In this document: piece by piece, positions 23,201-36,265 of the stretch
Numbering within the stretch: position 1 is the stretch's first letter
Layout: the number at the start of each line of letters is the position of its first letter
Source of the DNA: Medicago truncatula
Lineage: Eukaryota; Streptophyta; Magnoliopsida; Fabales; Fabaceae
Reading direction: 5' to 3'
DNA: 64,000 bases
NCBI RefSeq assembly: GCF_003473485.1
Contig: NC_053045.1
Coordinates: 28,990,494-29,054,493 of the forward strand
Translations under genes and position numbers: made by a program
Notes under the pieces: model-generated
What the model was told of the DNA's origin: nothing
Database searches by the model: none
What the model saw: only the letters and a program-made list of their open reading frames with translations

Positions 23201-24283
23201 TAATAAATTTGACCAAAAATATTGTGTATGATAGAACATTACGACGTAATTTGATCTTCATAGCCGATCTCATTTAATAGAAAAAGGTTTGGTTTTTATT
23301 GTTGTAGAATCCATAAATCTTGAAAGAAGATTTTATCAATTCATTTTTTTAGCAAAATTTCTTTTATTTAAACTCTGAACAAGAATAATTTTAATTGCCA
23401 TACTTTTTGGTTTCTCATTAGAGACCATTTTCTCTTGATTCACTTTAACAAATTCACAAAATGAAAAACTATGATCAATGTTATGTTTTTTTTTTAGATA
23501 TAATCAATATTATGACTTTCAGAATAAAGAAATGTATATTTTCACATTCTACATTAACGAGAAAAGGAGTAGGAGGATTTGGTCTCAAATCTCAATGAAT
23601 AAGAAAAATATTAACACAATAACTATTATTAACTTTGATCACATAGCAAACTATTCTTTCGCCTTTTACTAAAGAGAAATATAACAATTTCTTTAAACGT
23701 ATCTAACTCTAGTTGATAAATTAAAATTAATTAGAACTCTTGCTAAATATACAAAGGATCTATCTAAAGGACACTTGTAGCAACATCAAAACTTACCGGT
23801 GTTCCAAGATAACTATCAATTGAAAAATAAAATTAGCTATGACGCCAATATTCATAAGCCAATCTAAAAAAAATGAATTCAACATTGTGCTGTTGTCAGT
23901 TAGTGATTGTTCAGATAAAAGTCAAAAGTCCATACAAATAATCGTTGTATAATAAATAAATAAATAAAGGGTTAAATGTAGTTTTATCCTCATAATTTGC
24001 ACTTGTTCGATTTTGGTCTCTCAACTTCAATTACTTGATTTTAGTCCCTTAGGTTTAACCCATTTGACATATGCTAGTCCTACATTGGCAATTTGATTGA
24101 AAATATTGACATGACATTTTAAAATAAAAATTGTTTATAAAACAAAAAAAAAAAAAAAAAAAACCATCTGAATGCTTACTCTCTTCTTTGATGATTTTTT
24201 TTTTTTTTTGAGAGATACTCTCTTCTTTGATGATTAGAAATTCCTTTCTCCATCTTCATTAAAACACGCATGATTTTTTAATA
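23201..24283. other. AT-rich intergenic DNA with a half MULE terminus
   Basis: No gene is seen. 23968-24110 starts GGGTTAAATGTAGTTTTATC and reads like one terminal repeat of the Mutator-type MITEs found elsewhere here, without a matching second end. 24177-24235 holds a poly(A)-stub insertion (listed separately). Confidence 0.4.
24197..24215 (-). mobile_element. Poly(A)-stub insertion with 20-bp target duplication
   Basis: A 19-bp insert, T13 followed by GAGAGA, lies between two perfect copies of TACTCTCTTCTTTGATGATT (24177-24196 and 24216-24235). Read in reverse it is TCTCTC plus an A-run, as left by a retroposon truncated to its tail. Confidence 0.6.
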
Positions 24284-24581
24284 GGCTAAACTGCACTTTT
24301 CGACCCCTAAGTTTCAAAATGTTGCGATTTTGGTTCTCTATTAAAAAAATTACAATTTTGGCTAGTTTCGTCCCAAAATTGCTGAGAAGACGTCACATGT
24401 CCCAAAAGAGGGATCATAATCACAACTTTTGAGAAGATAAGGGGTCCTAAGATCATATTTTCCTATTTATAGGGTCAAAAGAGCATATTTCCCTAAACAT
24501 TGGATCACTTTTGTCATTTTTTTCATAGGAGTCAAAATCGCAACTTTTTAAAACTTAAGGGGTGAAAAATGCACTTTAGCC
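24284..24581. mobile_element. Mutator-type MITE, 298 bp
   Basis: It starts GGCTAAACTGCACTTTTCG and ends with the reverse of GGCTAAAGTGCATTTTTCAC; the terminal repeats are about 60 bp. It is flanked by perfect 9-bp duplications TTTTTAATA (24275-24283 and 24582-24590), the size typical of Mutator-like elements. Confidence 0.85.
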
Positions 24582-26761
24582 TTTTTAATAAAAACCAAAC
24601 GAACACCATAATAAAATGACAAATTAAACAATGTTTTATAAGATGACCAAAATAAACCAACCGTCTCCGGTGAGGGAAGGAAAACAACTTTTATTTTTTA
24701 ATACAATATTTATTGTTTAATTCTATTTTAAAATCTTTATTTTGTATTCTAAGGATACAAGTTAACATTTTTCATATTTGAATTATAGATTAAACGTTGA
24801 ATATATGATTTTAATAAAGTAGTTAATTTATTGAATTAAAAAAACTGCCAATGCCATTGCTGAATTTTCAGGCTAATACAGCACACTAGCTAAAGCTCTG
24901 TCTAGTTCCAACTTAATCCCAATTAATGGTTTGTAAGTCGTAACATAACTAGATATCCCAACATGTATTTATTCTCTTATTTTGAATAAAATGCGTTAAG
25001 CTAGTTTCCCTAAAAAAAAAATTATAATATAACTACGCATGTCATTTATTTGTTTGCAATTGTATACATTGATTGTTTGATTGATATTGTAAAGACTTTG
25101 TATACCGTCAATTTGTTAGGAATCACGAACACATTGATTAGTCAAAAGTTTTTAATGTGATATTTAAGTTACAAGTCTCTACCATTTAATAAACTAAGTT
25201 TTTTGAGTTAAGATCTTCCATAGACTTAATGTCTAGCCAGTTAAAATCTGAAAACTTTTATTATAGCTTTCATACTTAGTGCTAAAACTCATTTTTATAT
25301 GTGGGTACCGGTTAGTTTATTTCGTTCTTTGCTGAATATTTGATGTATTTTGTTGATGTCGTAGGTGGTACATCTTATGCCATCAAGATAGTCCATTGTT
25401 TTTTGTTAATATATCATTTTGATTTCTTTAAAAAAAAACTTAATATCTAGCTAACACTTAATATCTAGCTAACACAATGATATACAAATTAATCTAATAT
25501 AAAAATATACTTTTCATTAAAAAAAATTACACTTGACAATGTCTAATAAAAACTAACCTCATACCAATCTTTCAATAGTGATTCTAAAAAAGAAAAAAAA
25601 AATATATCTACATTCTACACCACATAACGGGAAAAGCTAACAATTCCAAACAAGTGAAAGTAGATTAACTTTAGGTAGCCACATTCTAACCAAACTAAGA
25701 AATACCACTAATTAAATAAAATAAAATAAAAAGAATGCAAAGTAGATCCAAATTTATTCATATCCGTCACGGCATGCCAAACTCCAAGTGGGTAACTTAA
25801 TAATGAATGAATGGTTTGGTTAATTATGACATTTGGGTCAACACACTCTATACTAACTATAGAGATTAATTAAGCAAGCTAAGCAATTGATTTAATGAGT
25901 GTAATGAAATTCATTTAACTTTAGTAATGAAAATAGAATTAAAAAACCGGCCAATGCCTACATTTTTTTGGGGTTACAAACTTACAAGTAGGGACAAGAA
26001 AGCCACATAGTAAACCAACTCATGCATTTGAGGCATTTGTCTCTATCAACAAACTTGGAACCAAACACACTTCTCGTCCAACCGAAAGGGATAATAACAA
26101 CTATACATAGATAACACAATGTATATACTTGACTAACTTTAGTTCAATTAATTTCCTACTCCACAACTAGCTATTCATTTACAACAACCATCCAACTTTG
26201 TAGTTAAAAATGTGTTTTGTTTTTAATAATCAACAATGATAGAATTTTTTTAATCTATGTAATTTTAGTGAGTTTTGTTAGTGTTTGGTTTGGTGAAAAA
26301 GTTAAAAAAAAATTAGGTGGAAAAAGTTATTTTTTATGTGGCTCAACCAAAATTCTAATATTGATCTCACTTGTCATGATTTTTTAGTGGTTTCAAAGGA
26401 GCCTAGCAATACAACTCACACATTAAGTGTTAATGAGTGGATAATTGTGGGTTTCTGAATCTGCTTTCAACATATCAAACGTCCTTGCAACTATGTACCA
26501 TCTGATACTATTTACGTGATCAATGTCATGATATTTATTAATTTTTTTTTAATATCATATGATGTCATATGTCATATCAACATGTAACTCTTTTTAATTT
26601 TTCTTAAATCCTACACAAAATCAAATTTTTGGCTTTAAAATGAAATTTGGGAATAGAAATAGTGATTTCAAATTTTAAAAAGAATAGAAAATGAAAGTTT
26701 TTTTTATTTTTTTAAATAAAGATATGATTTTAATATAGTATTTTACCGTGACAATAAACCT
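24582..26761. other. AT-rich intergenic DNA
   Basis: No gene is recognised. A tandem doubling of TTAATATCTAGCTAACAC occurs at 25440-25476. Confidence 0.4.
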
Positions 26762-26854
26762 CTTTTTTTTTTTTTTTTTTTGGTGTCCAAAGCTCGAACC
26801 ATGAACCTTGCATATATTATACATTATCCTTGCCAACTGAGCTAAACTCACAGA
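26762..26854 (-). mobile_element. tRNA-derived SINE
   Basis: On the minus strand: GTGAGTTTAGCTCAGTTGGC (A-box-like), then GGTTCGAGC (B box), then an A-tail. Perfect 12-bp duplications GACAATAAACCT flank it (26750-26761 and 26855-26866). Confidence 0.8.
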
Positions 26855-29227
26855 GACAATAAACCTTTTTTATTTTAACTCAATACACACTAAACAATAT
26901 TCTCTCTTTTGCTATAATTTGTTGACGTAATTACAAAAGTAAGACTAAAGTTCTTCTTCATTCATATTCTTTTTCTTCAAAAGGACATTGACATCTCAGC
27001 AGATCCCTTGGTTGGCATTCTCTCGTCGTGACTTGTAATTAGGCCACAGTGGCCATTTGGAGTAAGCAAAGCAGCCTAGTGAAATGCTTAATTAGTACAC
27101 AACCCCATCACTTGTTTATGAATTCATATTATATTAAGGAAAATTTCTTGTTTTTCTTATTCATTGAGGATTAATAAACAAGATTAGTGCGTCTTATTAA
27201 GGAAAATTAGGCTTTAGTGGTTATTACTAAGCTTATTGAACAAATTTTTGTCCGTTGTAATTATATAGGTTGGTCTAATTGATAAAGATTCAATCCATAT
27301 TCAACAGAAATTTAGGTTGAATCATGTTTTCTGTATAAGAAGTTTGTTGGTAATATCTTGTTAAAATATCTGTAACGCTGATTAGTTTTGAGATTTTTTT
27401 TTCTGACTCTATCAAGTTTTTGAGATTATCCTTGTCTATGAAGAATGTTGGTTCGGTGTAACTACATAGGTTGGTCCAATCGATAAAGATTCAATCTAAA
27501 TTCAATAAAAATCTAGATTGAATCAAATTTTTCGTATGAGAAGTTCGTTGATAGTAACACGTTAGAATATCTCTAACAAGTTTCTTGTCTTTCCTTGCAT
27601 AAAAAAAGAGAAATGTTAATCGGTGCCCTCGGAGCACTAGTTAAGGAATTATAAAAGAAAATGTTTTCTTGGAAATTGTATATTTTACTTTTCGAAACTT
27701 GAAAAAGTGTTGTTTTTTAATGCTGACTTTATTTTTTCTTTCCATTTTTAGCTACTTAACTAGTGCACCAGAAACATTGGTTAACATGACCCTGAAAAAA
27801 ATCATAATAAAAATGAAAGTTGAGTGAGTATAGAACTTAAAAAAAGGGGGGTTTTCTAGAACAAGCAAAGTAATGCTTTATGATTGTAGTGATAATAAGT
27901 GTCTAAGTACCTTTTCTAAGAATAATTTTAGTATAAATAAAGTATAGTTTATAGAGAATAGAAGGTTACATGACAAGGAGGGAAGCTCCCCAACTCCAGC
28001 TACATGTGCTAATGTCAATGAGTGATTTCTTCTATCTTATACATTCGGACACCTCACGCAATGTATGTGTCCACATGCTTAGCTTACCAGCATTCCAAAA
28101 AAACGTGCACATAACTAACTTTAGATAAGTGGTGGCCACTGTAAGTGACTTTAAAGTCTTCCTTCTCTCTCTATTCTCTCTCTACATTGCTTAATTAATT
28201 AATTAATTAAATCTCTCACTCACTAATATGTGATGACATACATGTATGTATGCCCTCCTTTCAAGCTATTACTCAAATTAATATCATTTGTATTTCATTT
28301 CTCATTTTTATTTCCCATTGAAGAATGGAAATGAGAAATGTTTTTTAAATATATTAAACTAGTACAACGAAATTAGTATCGAAGAGAATCAAATCTGAGA
28401 TCTTGAGATGAACATACTTCAAAATTTTAAATCAATATCATCAGACCAACTCAAATGAGTTCGATAAGAGAATATGATTTCCTTTATTAGAGAAGAATCT
28501 AATTTTTGATATGCAGTATTAGAATGCTTCTTAAATAAAGGAATTCAGAAGCTAAATCAAAAATCTTGTTTTGGGGAAGAATAACATATCAATTTTCCAC
28601 CATCATATTAGTAGAAATGTTGTTATTCATCTTGTCCTTTTCTCTCATCCTTCATTATGTGATCTACATAAATAAGGCTGAATTTAGTAACTAGAAATTA
28701 AAAAAAAAAAAAAAAAGAAAAAAAAAAAAAAGAAAAAGGTACGTATTGGTGATGGGTCCAATTCCAAATAGTGGACATACCATCGTATATTAACCTAATA
28801 AAATGTCTGTGGCTTGAAAGTTAACTGTATCTTTCTTGGGAGCATCAACTTTGTATGGGCTGGAACTCCCTCGACAATCCCTAAGCTAATTATTGATTTC
28901 TCATTTTTTATTCATACATAAAAGAAAGGTATATAATTAAATTAATTAAATTTGACTTTATACAGTTTATTTTATAAATATATTGAGTTTAGGAACATGC
29001 TGAGTAAGAACAAAACATATTGCTAATTAGGTGAAACTGATTAGATATTAGTTTAAAAGCTAAAACCAATCATCATAAGAGGTAGCCTGGATCTTGAAAT
29101 ATATTAAGATACATTAGTACTTACTGTATTTTATTTAAATAATAGCCTCAGATAGACATCTAACCATATAAATTGAAGGATTGATGTAACTATTTTAAAG
29201 TGAACAATTTTTTTACCTTATAATTAT

Positions 29228-29249
29228 TTTTTATTTATTTTTTGACAAG
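29228..29249 (-). mobile_element. Poly(A)-stub insertion with 17-bp target duplication
   Basis: A 22-bp T-rich insert ending GACAAG sits between perfect copies of TTTTACCTTATAATTAT (29211-29227 and 29250-29266). In reverse it is CTTGTC plus an A-rich tail, like the 3' end of the SINE at 50000-50150. Confidence 0.55.
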
Positions 29250-29448
29250 TTTTACCTTATAATTATCTAAAGTAAGTAATCTAAATTTATCTAACCATAA
29301 TTTTTTTTATTATTATTATTACATGCATATATTTTTGGTTAATTTTTGTAAAGAGTAAGAATGTACTTTGCAGGGATCAAACAGATATCATATTTTAAAG
29401 GTACACAAATGATATTTTCACTATGCAATTAACTAACCAGTCACACCT

Positions 29449-29470
29449 TTCTCCAAAAAAAAAAAAAAAA
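29449..29470 (+). mobile_element. Poly(A)-stub insertion with 16-bp target duplication
   Basis: The insert TTCTCC plus 16 A lies between perfect copies of CTAACCAGTCACACCT (29433-29448 and 29471-29486). Confidence 0.65.
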
Positions 29471-29529
29471 CTAACCAGTCACACCTATTGGATTAATTTT
29501 AATTACATGAATATATAATTAACAAATTA

Positions 29530-29586
<57 letters not shown>

Positions 29587-30028
29587 TAAAATATATTAAT
29601 TGATATTTTTTTTTTCTCAATGACATCCTTTATTTCATAAAGACAAAACTCACATTATACGTTAGCCAAATTGATAAATTGAAAGGATAAATGCTGATGG
29701 GTGCATATGGAAGTGGCATATACAGTTGCTAATCCTTTATTTATTCTTGTCATTAATGAAAAGAGTGGGAGTGGGGTGGCCAATGTGAAAGAGTGAAAGA
29801 AAGAGATCTTTTAGCTTTATTATTATAAAATCAAAAGCACACAAATGGAACCTAATCCATACAACACAAATTTGGTTGTGGTTGTGGTGCTGCCAAACCC
29901 TAGCTAACCATATATGCCCATCTTCATGACACTACACTCACTCCACCTAAATACCCACATTCACACACCTCTTTCATCTTAATTGAGTTTCCATCACTCT
30001 CCATTTTTCATCAAAGAAAAGGAAAACA

Positions 30029-30159
30029 GGTTCCCGTGAGCATAACTCAGTTGCAGGGACATGGATTGTTATATGTAGACGTCGTGTTCGAACTCCAGAC
30101 ATCTCACTTATTCAATTTAAAAGGTGAATTTTGACCGCTAAACTACTTGACTAACAAAA
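30029..30159 (+). mobile_element. tRNA-derived SINE
   Basis: It reads CCCGTGAGCATAACTCAGTT (A-box-like), then GTGTTCGAACTCC (B box), and ends CTACTTGACTAAC plus an A-run. Perfect 12-bp duplications AAAAGGAAAACA are at 30017-30028 and 30160-30171. Confidence 0.8.
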
Positions 30160-30473
30160 AAAAGGAAAACAAAAAAAATTGATATTAAAAAGGCCAAAAA
30201 AAAGATGCTATATCACTCACTTTTCGTGAATGAAAGGCAAACACCACAAACACTAACCACTTACTTACTCAAAGTATACCAACTTGAACAATTTTGCAGA
30301 TCAAATATATCAAAATAAAAATTATTATTAAACCAAAGAATAATTCAAGGAATATTGGATAGTTATGAATAATTGTAAATTAAAATAATGCTATAATAAT
30401 TCACATTGATAAATCATTAATCAAAAATAAAAATAAAAATAGAAACTCTTCTTTCAATTAATCCCACCATTGC

Positions 30474-31355
30474 CTAATAATGACAACCCACCAAAGCTGG
30501 AGCAGCAGCCATCACCATTGATTTTTGTGTAGCCGGAAACTGAAACTTCGATTCGCGGATATCTTCTTCCGGTGCCGGAAGGTTAAGATCCAATTGTAAA
30601 ATATTCCTTGGCCTAACTCTTTCATCCGGGGCTGCGACAGCCGCGGCGTTTGCCACCGATACCCTATGCCTCCTCATGTGTCCACCCAATGCTTGTCCGG
30701 ATGTGAACTCTGAACCACAAATGGAACACTCATGAATCTTGGCCTTGTTCCCATTAATAGCTGCTTTCAAACCATGATTCCCCATTTGAAAAGAAACCAT
30801 GGGCCCACGAGGTTTCTCAGCTTCTTCATACTCATCACTATTCGCAACCAGATTATCTGATTGCGAATCATGTGATGAAGACTGTGGACGAGGCTGCTGC
30901 GACGGTGGTGATGGTGGTTTCTTCTCCTCAGCCATAATTTTAGGTTTTTTGTGACTTGCCCTGTGACCACCCAAAGCTTGAAAAGAAGGAAAAGTTCTGT
31001 TACATGTTTTGCATTCATAAATATACAAACCAAGTTTTGTGCTAGTCTCACCAATTTTTTTATTTCCATGACTACCCTTTACCCTTTTATTCTCATCAAC
31101 AACTCCACCATCTTCCCTATGATTTCCACCTTGAGCAAGAAGAATCAAACACTTAGCCAAATCTTCTTCTTCATCATCTTCATCTTCATCTTCAAGATCA
31201 ATGTTGCTCTCATCACTTGAACAACTAGATGCCATAGCAACAACACCACAAGGAGACAAAAATCTTAACCTCTTAGTGCGTTTTCCTTTGGCTATGTATG
31301 TTGCATCTTTCTTAGAAAAACCCACCATTTTTTCCTCCATAACAAACTCTTCCAT
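30474..31355 (-). CDS. C2H2 zinc-finger repressor, ZAT5-like (C1-2i)
   Basis: A single 293-codon exon on the minus strand. Two plant QALGGH fingers lie at about 115-135 (C-x2-C-x12-H-x3-H) and 210-230. An N-terminal basic stretch KGKRTKRLR may serve nuclear import. An acidic run then leads into EEDLAKCLILLAQG, the leucine-rich box of this subfamily. The C-terminal LDLNLPAPEED (from residue 255) is an EAR motif, which recruits TOPLESS-type corepressors. The KGKRTKR start and overall order fit the ZAT5/ZAT18 group, which in other plants acts in stress and development. Absence of introns is normal for the family. A TATA box and GA-rich leader precede it. The exact orthologue cannot be assigned from memory. 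Confidence 0.93.
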   Translation of the reverse strand: MEEFVMEEKMVGFSKKDATYIAKGKRTKRLRFLSPCGVVAMASSCSSDESNIDLEDEDEDDEEEDLAKCLILLAQGGNHREDGGVVDENKRVKGSHGNKKIGETSTKLGLYIYECKTCNRTFPSFQALGGHRASHKKPKIMAEEKKPPSPPSQQPRPQSSSHDSQSDNLVANSDEYEEAEKPRGPMVSFQMGNHGLKAAINGNKAKIHECSICGSEFTSGQALGGHMRRHRVSVANAAAVAAPDERVRPRNILQLDLNLPAPEEDIRESKFQFPATQKSMVMAAAPALVGCHY

Positions 31356-31474
31356 CTCAATAATAAAAACTTTTTATAACACTCAAACTAGAAGCAGTTA
31401 TAACAAGAGAAGAAACAGACACACACAAATAAAAGTGTGTGTGAGAGTGAACAAGTTTAATGTGTGTGTTGTGT

Positions 31475-31486
31475 ATTTATATATAT
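31475..31486 (-). promoter_or_regulatory. Probable TATA box of the ZAT5-like gene
   Basis: TATATATAAATA on the minus strand, about 120 bp before the ATG, with a GA/CT-rich stretch (31491-31523) just upstream. Confidence 0.5.
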
Positions 31487-31523
31487 ATTTTGAGAGAGAG
31501 AAAGAGTGAGAGAGAGAGAGAAG

Positions 31524-32398
31524 TTTAAAGTTTAAAGCCGTCCTTATAATTTTTGTTATAACAGCAAGTCTGTCACACAAAATCTTCCTTGCGTTTCCAA
31601 CCTTCGAAGTGTTGTTTTGTTTTGTTTTGTCACGCGCTTTTTAATACAATTATTTCTACGCTTTCATCATAACCACACTTTTTAGCTCTCTTTCTGTTTC
31701 ACTTCTACTTCCACTAGCTAGCTACTAACTATTTTCTGTTCTCTTTTGCCTTTATTTTATGCTACTACTATTGTTAATTCATCAGAGTCTGGCTTTTATG
31801 AAACGAATATTTTATTACAAATATGATATACATGTCTCAAATAAAGAGATATACATGTGAAATACATATTCTTGTTTAAAAAAAAATGTGAAATACATAT
31901 TCTACATTTTTTTTTTCTTTCAATAAATGTAAGATACTTTGGTCAAAAAATTAAATGTAAGATACATTAAATATAGATGAATTTCACTTAAGAATAAATT
32001 ATTTGAAAGAAATCAAAGTTGATTTTTTGATTGATTTTATAGATATTTTATTATCGAATTTCAGATTAGCAAGTGTCATTCTCTTAGAAAGTTTATGATT
32101 AACACAAAAAAAGTTAATATCATCTAGAAAAAAAATATAAGATCAACTATGTATTATCATTTATCATATCTTTTCTCTTTATTTCAAAAATAAATAAAAA
32201 ATGAAGGATATTTTGTGTAGTAAGTGTAACTAAAAGTCTCATCTTGAATGAAGAAGTGAAAGTTGAGAAATACATAAATAGAAGGACCATAAAATTAAGT
32301 TTTTTTTATTAAACACATTATCAATACAATTGTGTGCAAGGAAGGAATAAGATACAAAATACAATGTTACAAACAATGTGGTATGAGTAAAGTTATAA
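31524..32398. other. Upstream flank of the ZAT5-like gene
   Basis: AT-rich DNA without a gene. It contains two stub-like insertions: TGTTT+A8 at 31873-31885 between perfect 18-bp copies of ATGTGAAATACATATTCT, and a 14-bp insert with A6 at 31938-31951 between 14-bp copies of TAAATGTAAGATAC. Confidence 0.5.
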
Positions 32399-32790
32399 GA
32401 CAATTTCTATGGTACACTCATGGTACATCCATATATTAAATGAATAGTTTAATGAGTTATTTTTTTTTAGAAAAAAATATATTTTCTATTGGTTATAATT
32501 ATAATAATTATATTTTATTTCTCAAAAGTGTCGGCAAATCAAAATTCAAATTTTTTTAATTTTTAATACCCATAATAGTGAATATTGATTATCTTTTTGG
32601 ATAAAATGTTAAAAAATTAGTATGATTCTTATAAAGGATGAAATGACGTTTTTTCTTATAAAATAATATTTTCTAAAATATAAAAGTTGATAAATATCTC
32701 TTTATTACATAAAAATGATCGATAACTTATTGATTTATAAAATAGGTGTATTGGTACACTTTAATTTAAGGGTGTACCATAGAAACTCCC
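32399..32790. mobile_element. Foldback MITE, 392 bp
   Basis: The ends read GACAATTTCTATGGTACAC and, in reverse, GGGAGTTTCTATGGTACAC. Perfect 9-bp duplications AAGTTATAA occur at 32390-32398 and 32791-32799. The interior is AT-rich and non-coding. Confidence 0.8.
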
Positions 32791-32799
32791 AAGTTATAA

Positions 32800-35700
32800 T
32801 GTTCAATTTACCTATGTGGTTGTTTTTAGTCCAATATAACATCGCTTGATTTCCTTCATGATCCAATAGGGGGTGAAGTATAAATAAAATATAGAATAAG
32901 AAATGAATAGTTTTTTGAATGAAAATATATGTAATTTTTACACAATGATGAATTTTTATTAGTTAAATAAATATGATATATATTTTATCATTTCATTTGT
33001 TAAACGTGTGTCAAAAGGCTAACTCGCAAAGAATGATGGTATTGGCTATGATATCATCTATCTGAACAGTCAGCTCAAAGGCTAAAGGTACTCAAACATA
33101 TATATATACATTCAAAAGCTTGAGAACCTGAGCGATGTGGTACAAACAACAAATTATGCGCAAACAACTTCAAAGCCAACTTCAACGATAATTATATTAT
33201 TGTTTCATTGATAACATGCCTATGATTTATTATTGAATTTTGTTGTTGCAAATATTATTGCGAAACTGAAGTAAACTATATGTAATTATTTAATATTAAT
33301 ACACACAACAACTTGCTAATATAATACCAGTACTTTTAAACATACTATAGGTTAGCGTAGTTTCTACGTGGACCGTATAAAAATTGATTAGGTTGAAATT
33401 AGAAATGGAGATAAGTGGCAGCTGAATGTGATGATTTTGTGTGGGTAACAGATAAAGTGGAAAATTCTACGTGAGTTTAAAAGAGTTGAAAAAGAAAGGT
33501 TGGTATTAACGTATAGAGTCGGTTTCATTACTCTCTCTTTTGCTTAGACCATTAGACCAACCAAATAGAGGTGTAACGATTTATGCTAACTCATTTAAGC
33601 AAAGTGAGATTGCACGTTAAAAGCATGTCAACCCTCATAAGTTCATCCCTGATTAAAGAAAACTACTTATCTATTTGGTATGATTAAAGATTCGGTAGCT
33701 TTCAAGCAATCCTTGTAAACAAGAAAAACTATATGCTCTACTTTGTTAATTTTTACTCTATAATATTCATAACAATAAAATTAATTAATTAATAAAATGC
33801 ACTTGGAAGCATCTAACCTGGGTCGCGATCGGCGGCAAATAAGAGGAGACTCTTAGGAGTGCCAACCTAATTGAGATGTTTGCAAATTTTTTAGAAGTTT
33901 ATCCGCCCTTTGATTCAGCCAAAAAAAATAACTGACCTTGTAGCAACATTAGATATGTATATTGTTTTGATATTATTATTATTCAATAGTATAAATTAGA
34001 GGCTTCAAGAGAGAAAGGGAGAGTGAAGAGTTTCGTTCTCATGTAGTGGTCCTAAATTTAATTTAATTAATAAAATTAATGTCACTAATAACATGTCATT
34101 TTAGATCAATCCTTTAAAAAAATCATTTTAGATCAAAATCACTGACTTGATCATCTCCACTAACTATAAGACATATGGTCCACTAGTAGGTAACACACAA
34201 AGACACACAATCTACACCACTAAGAGTGAAGAAATGTACTAGTACAAAAACAAATAATTTTCAGTCGATAGATCCCATAGAGTTGCAATGCCTAATTTTC
34301 TTTTTGATATGCAATTTATACCCTACGTATATGTCTTCAAAGTCAAATTTTATCTATGCTCCATGGCATTTTAATATATTATCACCGCATACCATACTAT
34401 AATCGCAACAAATATTTCATTACTGATGGACTTAGATCTAATTAGTCCATTTTCTAATTCTATAGGTTTGTTCTAATAGTAAAACGATAAATATTGAATC
34501 AGAAAATTAGGGGTTTGAGTCTCACTAATAATTTTAAAGAGAGATAAATGAATGCATCTTTGTAAATGTGTACATATTTGTAAAATAATTTTAAATTGGA
34601 AGATCTTATCATGTCTTCAACGGGGTAATATCATCTCATCCTAAATTTTTTATTAGAAAGAAAAAAGACTAGTCTATTTTCTAGGTTATGTTTAGTTGAC
34701 CCACTTCTTATGGTACCCAACCCAACTATACATAGTGAAATACTTGCCAGAGATCAAAGTTCAAAGTACCCAACTATATCAACGTATAAATACATTAATT
34801 AATGAATTATTCAGTCAGAAATTAATTACAGAACGTATAATTTAGTAAAGAGAAAATTAATATTGTCAAACAAATATAATAATAATGAACCTAAATAGAC
34901 TTATTATAAGTAGTCAAAATCTTTATCAATGATTCATCACATCCTCTAAAAGCACTAAGCCTGAAATGTTAACCATCTAACCCATCGTCTCTACCGATTC
35001 ACCTACATACTAGTGTTAAAAAAAATTAAAACAAATTTATATCATATAGAACCTTCTTCCGGTAAGTACTCTATGCACGTAAGCTTCAAATAAACACTAC
35101 ATATTAGTGTAAAAAAAATTCAACAAATTTAGGGAGGACCATGGAGGATGTTGGACAAATATTTCAACAAGTTTTTTAGAAAAAAGGTCTTGTATGATCA
35201 CAATATTTAAGCACATCACTTATGCACACAAAAAAGGTAAAAGATTACATGATTAAATTATGTGTATTTAGGTTCGTGACCATGCATATATCCAAACTAA
35301 GTAAAATTGATTGGAAATAGGAAGAAAAAGGATTTCGATTCTTAGCGTAGCAAGTTGAATGTGGTAAGTTAAGTTGTGTAGTGTGAGGCACGTAATGTGA
35401 GGAATGAGGATTAGATGCTGCCATAAACTTCTACTCTCATATTGTGAGGATTAGAAGGATTTGTTGTGGATCAACAAGTATAGCATTCTCCTTTATCTCA
35501 TTTTGAGAAGAGAAATGTGAATTTGCAGCCTTTTGCAACGAAAGCCATGCTACAATATTAACTTTAAATTAATATTCAACGTCTGAGAGACGTAACTTGA
35601 ATAAATATTCTTGTATGGTTACTTTTTTCTAATGTACTTTAACGTTCAAGGTTGACGAGGACGGAAAATGATTGTCGGTGCATAAGACATAATAATGAGT

Positions 35701-35917
35701 AGCTTCTGATAGTTGTAAGGCAAACTTATTCATATTGAAATGAGAGAGATCCTAAGACCGTGCAGGTTTGAGATTGCATGGTTGAAGAAATGTTTATAAA
35801 GATTATTTGATATTATCTATATGAACAAGATAGTCTGTACTATAAGAACTCTATAGTTAAGCGTATTTGACTTGAAGCAATTTATATATGAACGGTCTTT
35901 TGGAAAGTTTCTCGAAA
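32800..35917. other. AT-rich intergenic DNA
   Basis: I found no gene, RNA gene or clear transposon boundary here. A GC-richer patch CTAACCTGGGTCGCGATCGG at 33822 may be a retroposon relic. Confidence 0.4.
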
Positions 35918-36265
35918 GGCAAAATTACACAATTAGTCCCTTAACTTTATTTTAGGTAACACTTTCGTCCTTTATCTTTTTTTTGTCACAATTTAGTCTT
36001 TTATGTTATAAAATAACAATATAGTTGTCCTTTTTTATGAAAAAATAATCAAAAACTCCAAAAAAAAAAATCATCAAACTCATAGGCAAACGTAAATCTT
36101 CATCATACAAGCTTAGAAAATCAAATTTCTTTGAAAAAAATATCATAAAAAATGATAAGATATTGTCATTTTATAACATAAAGGACTAAATCGTGACAAA
36201 AAAAAAGATAAAGGACGAAAGTGTTATCTAAAATAAAGTTAAGGAACTAATCGTGTAATTTTGCC
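35918..36265. mobile_element. Mutator-type MITE, 348 bp
   Basis: Near-perfect terminal repeats: GGCAAAATTACACAATTAGT at the left and, in reverse, GGCAAAATTACACGATTAGT at the right. Perfect 10-bp duplications TTTCTCGAAA are at 35908-35917 and 36266-36275. The repeats extend more than 80 bp inward. Confidence 0.9.

Larger units (their letters stand above)
26867..30016. other. AT-rich intergenic DNA with small repeats, no gene seen
   Basis: 27268-27373 and 27470-27579 are two direct copies of a ~108-bp block (GATAAAGATTCAATC shared). 27610-27795 looks like a short foldback MITE, with GCACTAGTTAAG near the left end and its reverse CTTAACTAGTGC near the right. 29228-29249 and 29449-29470 are poly(A)-stub insertions. 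29535-29577 is an (AT)n microsatellite and 28697-28738 an A-rich run. I found no credible coding frame on either strand. Confidence 0.45.

Noticed and set aside
30767..31220. Open frames overlapping the ZAT5-like gene in other frames
   Set aside because: They are shadows of the well-supported zinc-finger frame.
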